The notes under the pieces were generated by a model. That model had not been told where the DNA came from. It did no database searches and saw only the letters and a program-made list of their open reading frames with translations. This document shows, piece after piece, positions 55,936 to 64,000 of a stretch of DNA of 64,000 nucleotides. Source of the DNA: Parascedosporium putredinis (lineage: Eukaryota; Ascomycota; Sordariomycetes; Microascales; Microascaceae); the NCBI GenBank assembly GCA_949357655.1, contig CASHTG010000011.1, forward strand, positions 496,001 to 560,000, given 5' to 3'. The translations under genes and the position numbers were made by a program. Position 1 is the first letter of the stretch. The number at the start of each line of letters is the position of its first letter.

Positions 55936-58900
55936 TCACCCCGCGAAAACAAGCTGATCTTTCTTTCCCAGGCAATAGATTTCTTCTTTCCGTACAGTCA
56001 TAACCTCAGTCCCTAACTTGCTGCGAGCGAGGCTACAGTCATTATTAGAATGGGTGCCCACGGCTGGCCTGAACCGTGTGTAGTGGCCGCCTGCGTCTTC
56101 CTCGCCACCTGGAGCCCCTTTCAAGAGGTACACAGCTGATCTATCCTTCCCCGCCGCGTGCGAGAGGGTAAGATCAGCACCCTTTGCAACAAAAGGTCGA
56201 CTACCCTCTTTTGCTGCGTTTGACCGCAATTGAGAGGGGAGTGTAGCCATCTTTTTCCTTCACGTTGAAATCTGCACCCTTTTCAAGAAGAAGCCTGACC
56301 ACACCATCATGACCCTCCTGAGCCGCAACGAAAAGCAGTGATTTGCTCTGTTGATTCTTTACTTCAATATTAGCGCCCTTTTCAAGAAGAAGCCTGACCA
56401 TATCATCATGGCCCCCGAGCCGCAATGAAAAGCGGTGATTCGCCAAGGTGATTCTTTGCTTCAATATTAGCATCCTTTTCAAGAAGAAGCGTGACCACAC
56501 CATCATGACCCTCCTGAGCCGCAATGAAAAGCGGTGATCTGCTATATTGACACTTGACTTCAATATTAGCATCCTTTTCAAGTAGAAGCTTGACCACACT
56601 ATCATGACCCTTCAAAGCCGCAATGAAAAGCGGTGATTCGCCATCGTCATTCTTTGCTTCAATATCAGCATCCTTTTCAAGAAGAAGCGTGACCACACCA
56701 TCATGACCCTCCTGAGCCGCAATGAAAAGCGGTGATTCGCCAAGGTGATTCTTTGCTTCAATATTAGCATCCTTTTCAAGTAGAAGCTTGACCACACTAT
56801 CATGCCCCTTCAAAGCCGCAATGAAAAGCGGCGATTGGCCACGTTGATTCTTTACTTCAATATTAGCATGCTTTTCAATAAGAAGTGTAACTATACTCTC
56901 ATGACAGCTCCAAGCCGCAATGAAAAGCGGTGATTGGCTATTGTGATTCTTTGCTTCAATATCAGCATTCTTTTCAAGAAGAAGCCTAACCACACTATCA
57001 TGACCCTTCCAAGCCGCAATGAAAAGCGGTGATTCGCCACGTTGATTCTTTGCTTCAATATTAGCATCTTTTTCGAGAAGGAGCCTGACCACACTATCAT
57101 GACCCCCGAGCCGCAATGAAAAGCGGTGATTCGCTATTATCATCCTGTGCTTTAATTTCTGCCCCTTTTTCAAGAAGACATTGTATGGCGCCTTCCTGGC
57201 CATATCTAGCCGCAATGTGGAGTGGAGTTTGGCCTGAAGGGTTTTTCGTCTCTTTTCCAAAATTCCTGTCGATAAGAAGCCTTATAACAGCTTCCCGTCC
57301 ATTCATCGCAGCTAAATGGATGGGAGTCATCCCCCTTCGATCCTTAGGTACCTTGTCAATATCTTGATCGAGAAGAGATTCTACTACATCCTTCGCCCCG
57401 CTCAACGCAGCCAGACTCAGGCAAGTCCTCCCATGATGATCCCGGAGGTTTATATTTGCATTCGGTCGTAAATATTCAAAAACATTTTCACGCCCCTTGT
57501 ACGCTGCCCATAAAAGAGGTGTGGTTCCTGAGGCGTCTATAATGTCAATAGACGCCCCCGCTTCAACTAGTGCGCAGGCCGCGTCACGGTGACCGTTTAT
57601 GGCTGCGCAATGCAATGGCGATACGCCATCCCGACCTTGTGCATCAAGTTCTGCCCCTTCTCGGATGAGAGCCCGCAGAGTTTCGACATGTCCACCCTTA
57701 GAGGCACAATGCAGTGGTGTCCACTCTAGGATATTCTTTGCGTTAACATTCGTGCCAAGTTTGAGGAGGCGACCAACAGCAGGAGTTTTTCCCGTCTCTG
57801 CTGCGTAGTGTAGTGGTGACCAGCCTCGAATATCTGCTGCGGTTGCATCGTCTCGGGTAGCTTTTGAGAGTTCATGGGATAACCAATGCAATGGGCCGTC
57901 GTTATCATCCAATAAGAGAGATCGATGCAAGTCCGAGACGTTGAAATTGTCGCGATAGCTTCTGCCATATGCAATAGGAAGCGCCATCTTGTCAGTATTA
58001 GCTTTAATTCGTGCTGCAAGATTGAATTCCCACTCACAGCCCTGTGCCTTATCTAGCTGCTTAAATCTGTCGAGCAAACTCGTATCAACTTCACAGAGCT
58101 CGGATGCCAGCATTTGTTGGATATCTTCCAACTCCCCGAGGTCTATCTCATCTTTTTGCTCTTGCCTCAACTTTAGAGTAAGCGTGACCGTCCTCAGATA
58201 CTCTATTAGCACGGATATAGCTCTGATTCTGATGCTGCTATCTTCGGGAAATGTTTTTGCAACTCGAAATAGCCCTAAGTACACTTCTCCCGCTGCACGC
58301 CAATGGCGTGTTTTCTCGTGTGGCTTCGCGTGTTGCCGGGCTAGCTCAACCAGCCCATCAGCTTTGGGAAGCTTCCCTGAGCCGCTCAAAGGTGGGATAA
58401 TAGCCAAGAATACTTGGTCCATAGTACCAATGCCTGTGTCGGAGACTTCCTGAGTCATTTTCAAGAGTCGGGTATGTTTGAGCGTGAACGATTGCCAGCT
58501 CTCAATGTCGGCATTATCTTCAAGTCGTATCTCAGCGTCGCCCCCAATCGGGTCGGATAAGGTCTTCACCATGGCCCACATGAATGCCGAGAACATGTCC
58601 TGAGCATAGAGCAATGCTAAGGAGCTGACTGTCTCCCTTGCAAGGAAAAGCTTTTCTGAACCACGTTTGGAATCGTCTTTGTTAATGACGGTCTCCTGTT
58701 TACTTTCGGTCGTATCTTTACCAGCTAATCTCCCTGGCCCACTGCCCGTCGAGCTCTCGTCGGCTTCAGCAAAACTTAGACGTGTGAGGTCCTGGTGTGT
58801 GTACGCTAGCTCGTTCGAGGTCTCACTAGAGTCAGGCCCTTGGCCAACAACACGGTGGCTCTTCACCTTCAAAGTACCCTTTTCATCTTGTTGAACTTTT

Positions 58901-61021
58901 TGATACCTGCTGTGCCATGAGGCATCCACCACTGCAGGTCTCGGTGGAGAGACTCTGTATACTGCCCGAGAAGCCGCAGGCCGAGTTGCTCGTTGATTCC
59001 TTTCGCAAGCAGCCACTCGCTGGCCTGAGGTACCTCGTTCTCGACTTCGTCAACGGAATATAACCATAGTGACAGCGCCGCCTCAATCTGTGCTGGATTT
59101 ACCCTCCATTTTTCTTTTTCTCGCTTTAATACGAAATGTACCGGCTCTTTAGCTCTCTGGGAGTAACGGGCCTCAAGAGTCCAGGCCCATGACAGGTTGG
59201 TGTCACGGTGTTCAAATAGAGCATCCATTGTAATCTCCATTGCCCTTGCAAGAGCGATGGCTTCAGCGGATGCGGGACCAGGCCACTGGGCGAGATTCCC
59301 AAGACTCTCCCTTATCATCATGATTGCATGTGCCGCGTTTGAGGTGTCTGCAATGTTTTGCTGGCTGTCATCATTTTTCTCCACCTGTTTCAAGGGCTCG
59401 TACAGCGTATTCCTGCCGGTCAAAATCCTCCAGTCTTTACGAGGGTAATTATTCTGGGGCATTTTGGTTTGTCTTGGCGTATCGTTCCAAGGTGCTTTGT
59501 CAACATCTCCAATGGACATTGCAAACCAGTCAAGCTCGAATCCTTTAGTGAGAGGCTCCGATCTTGGAGGAGTTGCTAAGCCACGGCGAGCAAGAGCTCT
59601 AAGAACGGTCATCACAGCAATAGCTCCTAATTGAACTACCGAGGCCGACCAATGCATTCCGCGCAAACCGACGAATTGCACGATGTAGCCTCCAACACTA
59701 AGTGCAGTACCAAGTAAAGCCAAAGACTGCAGCCTCTCTGTGGAGCCATTGGCTACAGGCTCGCTTTCGATACTCCCCTTTCCTATTTGAACCGACGCAG
59801 CTTTCCCGGAAGGTTGATCTTTAGAGACAGGTGTTGCCGAGCCAGACTGGGCCGTGGACCTCATCTGCCATGCCTTGTCCACTCGACTTGATGTTGTGAT
59901 AATGGTCTGGTCATTGCTAGGGAAGATTGCAAAGGACTTGAAAGCCTGGTCGTTCACTGTTTTTGTTTGTTGCAGCCAGACCACTCGAGCTCTTTTCCCC
60001 GTCCCCGCGCGATATCGAGTCTCTTCCGTGCGACCCTCCACGACATACCCACACACAGCCATGCCCGCGACAAGGACCAGCGTCCCAACTGTGGTGCAGG
60101 TAAATGCGTATCCGGAGACAGGTGCATCACCTTTAGGAAACTTTAATTTTGGGTGGTAGGTAGCGAACCCGGAGTATAGAAGAACCCCAAGCTGAAGAAT
60201 AACGCCAATCGCTGCAGAGATACGCACCCCTAGTCTGCCGGACTGATTATGACAATTCAGGAGATGTTTGGTGCGGATAACTTAGCATTCCGCAATATGG
60301 TGATTTTTGGCGAAGAACCGAGTGACCTTTGCTCGGGATCTCTCTCGGCGCGGAGTGACGAACGCCAGCGCTGTAAATCGTCTTTGATGTTTAGATCTGG
60401 GAATAGTCAGTGCCACGGTTCGATAAAGTGGGCGAGAGTGACCAACCTATCTCATCAAGGCATTCTTCTTCCCCTTTATCCTTCAGCGACCTCACGGTGA
60501 TTTTGAAATTCCTGTGTCCGTCTTGATCACTTCCATCATCCTCGGGTAATACGCATATAAATTCCACGACCGGGGCTGATCCCATACATCGTACGACCTC
60601 TTGGCCGTTCCAAAGCTCGCAGACTTCGCCCGAGGTTGACGACATCAGTTCTACCTCGGCTACTGCGAGGTTCTCTCTCGCCCTTCCAATAATAGCCTTG
60701 AGAAATGGAGGACCTCCCACTCTGATGGCGCCAACAACGGCTGTAAGTATGCCAAGGGGGCCATTGCCAGCAGGATATTGTCGGCCCACCCCATCGAGTG
60801 GCTCATAAATTGCATCGTGACTCGTTCTCCGAAAAGTGCTAGGAGCCTACATACATACGTGAAATCGTCAGGGTACGAATCAAAACAAGATGGGGCGGTG
60901 CGACCTACGGCGCCAGGTCCGAGAATAAATTGTTCGAAAAGTCATCCCCATCATCCCCAGCCATAGCTTTCCCAGGAAATGCTATGGCGGTGAGGATGAA
61001 CAGCCCCAAGGCAGCTGGCAT
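55936..61021 (-). CDS. large membrane-anchored ankyrin-array protein
   Basis: Predicted 1,660 aa from exons 60909-61021, 60447-60846 and 55936-60396 (62- and 50-nt introns). A signal-like N-terminus (MPAALGLFILTAIAFPGKAM) is followed by PLGILTAVVGAIRVGGPPFL, KAIIGRARENLAVAEVEL and GEVCELWNGQEVVRCMG, an N-terminal module I recall from many fungal ankyrin proteins of unknown function. Hydrophobic helices lie at ISAAIGVILQLGVLLYSGFA, TTVGTLVLVAGMAVCGYVV, LALLGTALSVGGYIVQFVG and VVQLGAIAVMTVLRAL. After a helical linker come about eight ordinary ankyrin repeats (e.g. DIRGWSPLHYAAETGKTPAV, DGVSPLHCAAINGHRDAACA) and then about nine nearly identical 33-residue units (HDSVVKLLLEKDANIEAKNH...). Frame losses occur at 60754, 60258, 58879, 57108 (two bases), 56412 (two bases), 56213 and 56190; with these restored all exon phases close. 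The repeat array points to a recognition surface under diversifying change. Confidence 0.8.
56234..57150 (-). repeat. 99-bp ankyrin tandem array, about nine units
   Basis: The block 'ccgcaatgaaaagcggtgat' or close variants recurs with starts of its AAGCGG core at 56333 (AAGCAG), 56430, 56529, 56628, 56727, 56826, 56925, 57024 and 57121. Spacing is 99 nt except for two 97-nt units. Units 56430/56628 and 56529/56727 are nearly identical, suggesting a two-unit amplification step. Confidence 0.95.
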
Positions 61022-61833
61022 CTTATATATACTAGAAATTGTGTTCCGGAAAAATTTTGTACCTTCGATCTTGCGTGATCAGGGTTGACTGATTGAGTGT
61101 TTAATCAAGAATAAATGTGAAGGTCAATGGATCATCGCCAAGCTTGAAACGCTAGGAAAGGGGTTTTCACACTGAGCCGAAGTACTATCGGCTGATGGTG
61201 AGGTTGGTCAGGATCTAATCGCAGATTGTGGCGAAGATTCAGGCTGGGATGTAACACTGAGGTTAGACTTAGTCAAGGGGAAAAGAAGGAAAGAAAACGG
61301 GATCGGCCCGTTGAAGGTAGCTCCATGCATATTATATGGACGTATCAGTAGCGTCTTGCAGAAGAGCTTTTTAACAGCTGGGCTGGGATGCATGCGTCCC
61401 TCTGTAATGAGTAATATTGGATGTCGAGCCCGCAGCGCGTGTCACTCTATTAGCGGGTTTCTGACAAGCGAGGAACCGACTTGATGCAATGCATCAAATT
61501 GTGCCCTTCGTGCAGTTCGATGTCGACCAATTGAACTTTGAGTCGACAGCGCCTCCAAGCATGGATTTTGCTGGGTCAAGGTCATGCTCCTCATGACTGG
61601 CGGAAGCTCGCTGTATTTTGGGCTTGTCCACCTCCAAAAAGACTCATCGGACGGCATTATTGATTTGGGGCGTTGTGAGCTTGTGAAGTAAGACTTTATG
61701 TAATCAAGTCTGAAGCCCCTCTTTGGTGCGAAGGAAAGAGGGTGCCTAAAAATCCGTCCAGTGATGTTCGAGGTAGATGGAGTAGAGGTATCCGTGACTC
61801 CGATGCATGCTGAGGGCGCCAATTGTTCTCAAA
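61022..61833. promoter_or_regulatory. divergent promoter region of ankyrin-array and decarboxylase genes
   Basis: 812 bp between opposite start codons; TATATATA at about 61024-61030 lies close to the ankyrin gene start. No gene inside. Confidence 0.4.
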
Positions 61834-63455
61834 ATGGATCATCTTTACGACTTCTCTTCCCAAAAAGCCAGGCTCTCCCGCCGTAAAGAAGGGGCCCAGG
61901 CTGGGGAGCCTACCCTTCCGCCTCGAAACGCCATCCAGGCCGCGGAGGCGAGCCTCCCGGATCCGAGCTCCGCAATGTACTTGTCCGGCATGTCCCAGGA
62001 GGACACGGTTAAACACATTGTAGATGACATTGTTCCCGGGCTGAACGGCCAAGCTCTATCGTCCCGATATTACGGCTTCGTCACCGGCGGCACCCTCCCC
62101 ATCGCGGAGTGGGCGGATAACGTCGTGTCCCGCGCTGACCAAAACGCGGCCGTCCACCTCCCCGACCAAACCGTAGCCACGGCCGTGGAGGACGCGGCGC
62201 TGAAAATGGTCCTCTCGCTCCTCGACCTGGGCAACCCCGCGGACTGGACGGGGCGGACTTTACGACGGGCGCGACGGCGAGCAACGTGCTGGGGCTAGCA
62301 TGCGCGCGGGAGGCGATCCTCGCGAAGAAGCTGGGGTCGGGCGAAAGCGTGGGGGAGCTGGGCCTCCTGGAGGCGTGCGTGCGGGCGGGCGTGACGGGCG
62401 TGCAGGTCCTCACGTGCGCGGGGCACAGCTCGCTGAGCAAGGCCGCGAGCGTCGTCGGCCTCGGGCGGCGCGCGGTCAAGGAGCTTGGGGTGAGCGCCGC
62501 GGAGCCGTGGAGGCTGGACGTGGAGGCCCTCGAGCGCGAGCTGCGCGCGCCCGGGGTGGTGAGCGTGATTTCGGTCAGCGCTGGGGAGGTGAACACGGGG
62601 CGGCATGCGGTGAGCGGGGTGCAGGAGATGAAGCGCGTTCGTGAGCTGGCGGATCGGTATGGTGCCTGGCTTCACGTTGATGGTGGTACGTGTCCCCTTT
62701 TTCGAAGCTGATAGGAAATCCGCGAAGAAGCCGGGAGAGGAAGACTGACAGTTTACAGCTTTTGGAATATTTTCAAGGGCCCTCGATGGTAGGAGCGAGT
62801 ATCGCACCATCCGGGAACGTTGCGCCGGGGTAGAGCTAGCGGACAGCATCACCGTTGATGCGCACAAATTGCTCAATGTGGTAAGTTGGAGTGCGCCAAG
62901 AATTCCCCTAGAGCAAGCGCCGCGATCTAATGTTTCTTTGTTTTAGCCGTATGATTGCGGCATGTTCTTTACCCGCTCGCACAAGACGCTCGAGGCCGTC
63001 TTTATGAATCCAAACGCCGCCTACTTAGCGTCCGGCTCTGAATCCAGCATCCCATCCCCTTGAATATCGGGCTGGAAAACTCTCGGCGGTTCAGGGCGCT
63101 TCCCGCCTACGCCGTGCTCCTCAGCGAAGGTCGACCCGGCATCGCGGGGCTACTTTCCAACATGACGGAGCTGAGCAGGCAGGCGGCGCGGTTCGTTCAG
63201 CAGTCGGAACACTACGAGCTGCTGCCTGACGAGAATATTGACGAAGTCTTCATGATTGTCCTCTTCCGAGCGAAAGACAAGAAGTTGAATGACGAGCTTG
63301 TGAGCAAGATTAATGCCACGAGGAAGATATACGTCAGCCCTACGAGCTGGAACGGAGAAAAGGCGGTCCGTATAGCCGTATCGACTTGGATGGTTGATGT
63401 TTCCCGCGACATGGAGGTCATCGCCTCTGTTCTCACTGAAGTGGCAGGGCAATAA
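61834..63455 (+). CDS. PLP-dependent decarboxylase (aromatic amino acid/group II family)
   Basis: Predicted 494 aa, exons 61834-62685, 62759-62880 and 62947-63455. Fold type I PLP enzyme: SRYYGFVTGGTLPIAEWADN, TASNVLGLACAREAILAKKL (cofactor phosphate region), VLTCAGHSSLSKAASVVGLG, GAWLHVDG with AFG after the first intron (the Asp that binds the pyridine nitrogen), and the Schiff-base lysine in VDAHKLLNVPYDCGMFF. The last third (ENSRRFRALPAYAVLLSEGR, PTSWNGEKAVRIAVSTWMVD) is the usual small domain. Substrate is likely an aromatic or acidic L-amino acid, released as the amine; which one cannot be read here. One base is missing near 62257 (T-run in RTFTTGATAS) and near 63058 (C-run); adding them closes all phases. 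This gene has very GC-rich codon use in exon 1. Confidence 0.88.
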
Positions 63456-63872
63456 TGTAAGGAGAAGGGGGTTTGTATGGCTTTTGCCTTTTCGCGGCAT
63501 CGTGTGCCAACCCCGTAGCTAGTGAGATTCTCTCACATTCGTAAATACATGCTTTCTATATAAGCTTGTCTGTTTCGAGGCAAAACATGACGCCAGGCCA
63601 CCACCCCATCTGAGCGGCTTGGGTGGTCAATCTTTGACCTAGCATGCCCCTCACCGGTGCTTCTTCATGTTATCTAGGTTCTTTGAATACTTCTTTGCTT
63701 CAGAGATGAAGAACTCTAGTAAAGACAAAGGTTATCGGCGCATATCTTTGGCGCTTCGGAAGCTCCAGGAAGCAGGGAGAAGAGGGTACAGGTCTCATCG
63801 AGCTGTTGTGTCGAATAACGGACAAGCCTGATCCGATCGTGAAAGGTCCTGAACAAAATGAAGATTCCTGCC
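63456..63872. other. convergent intergenic spacer
   Basis: 3' regions of the decarboxylase and of the partial gene at the right edge; no feature recognised. Confidence 0.35.
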
Positions 63873-64000
63873 TCACGCTGGGTCTTTCTCTAGAGCCAGG
63901 CCCAACACCTTTTCCACCGCAATCATGTCATCTTTCCCAAACCCCTTTTCAATGGCTCGCTTGTATAGAAGGCCGGCAAGGCGAATCATAGGGGATTCAG
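63873..64000 (-). CDS. 3' end of a 6-phosphogluconate/3-hydroxyisobutyrate-dehydrogenase-like gene
   Basis: The last 41 codons of a gene that continues beyond the window, read from the right edge: SPMIRLAGLLYKRAIEKGFG, KDDMIAVEKVLGL and a TGA at 63873. The pattern L...lY..A.ekG.g.dD..av..vl is that of the C-terminal helical domain of beta-hydroxyacid dehydrogenases. Only this fragment is visible, so the family call is tentative. Confidence 0.5.
   Translation of the reverse strand, partial: ESPMIRLAGLLYKRAIEKGFGKDDMIAVEKVLGLALEKDPA

Noticed and set aside
1..64000. Transposon, LTR or large RIP-mutated repeat
   Set aside because: No transposase, reverse transcriptase, terminal repeats or long AT-rich block was seen; only short tandem repeats occur.

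Overview
The window is nuclear DNA of a filamentous ascomycete (Pezizomycotina, most likely Sordariomycetes; this is inference). Genes are split by short introns of 50-163 nt with GT..AG ends. Codons prefer C at the third position. Four tRNA genes of eukaryotic type are present, three with an intron at the standard site after position 37. The protein families are typically fungal: CYP55 P450nor, Zn2Cys6 regulators, GH15 glucoamylase with a starch-binding domain, DUF3292, DUF7587, HeLo/HET-S and NB-ARC-TPR proteins.

Layout: 5'-truncated DUF3292 membrane protein (1-2048, +); broken DUF7587 gene (2983-3469, +); tRNA-His (4067); secreted beta-lactamase-like hydrolase (4913-6873, +); mitochondrial/cytosolic nitric oxide reductase P450nor (8599-10542, +); SAM methyltransferase (12854-14005, +); Zn2Cys6-ankyrin protein (15329-17677, +); short-chain dehydrogenase (18027-19089, -) divergent from a Zn2Cys6 regulator (19489-21311, +); ankyrin protein (21845-24324, -); HET-S-like HeLo protein (25259-26155, -) divergent from an NLR (26803-29796, +); NOX/ferric-reductase-like flavoprotein without a haem domain (30166-31806, -); a 5.2-kb stretch without genes; glucoamylase (37035-39248, +); tRNA-Glu; secreted Cys-rich protein (40351-40982, -); auxin-efflux-type transporter (43383-44926, +); tRNA-Phe; membrane-anchored unknown (46535-48330, -); four-TM protein (50998-51739, +); tRNA-Thr; F-box gene with an in-frame stop (53216-54797, -); large ankyrin-array membrane protein (55936-61021, -); PLP decarboxylase (61834-63455, +); and the 3' end of a dehydrogenase-like gene (63873-64000, -).

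The most interesting locus is 25.2-29.8 kb. A full-length HET-S homologue with two C-terminal amyloid pseudo-repeats shares a 647-bp divergent promoter region with an NLR. The NLR carries an N-terminal amyloid-type motif (SesB-like), then a glutamine/tyrosine-rich prion-like stretch, NB-ARC, TPRs and a Ser-rich tail. This is the arrangement of fungal NLR-to-HeLo amyloid cell-death signalling. Several repeat-protein genes with self/non-self-recognition features lie in the same 64 kb.

Almost every GC-rich gene is broken by single missing bases in short homopolymers: about 51 sites, two of them missing two bases, and none of these 51 requiring an added base. Restoring the missing bases closes every exon phase, so I read these as consensus errors, not pseudogenes. 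Only the two-exon dehydrogenase, the HeLo gene and the Zn2Cys6-ankyrin gene are free of them. Coordinates below are the spans on the sequence as given.
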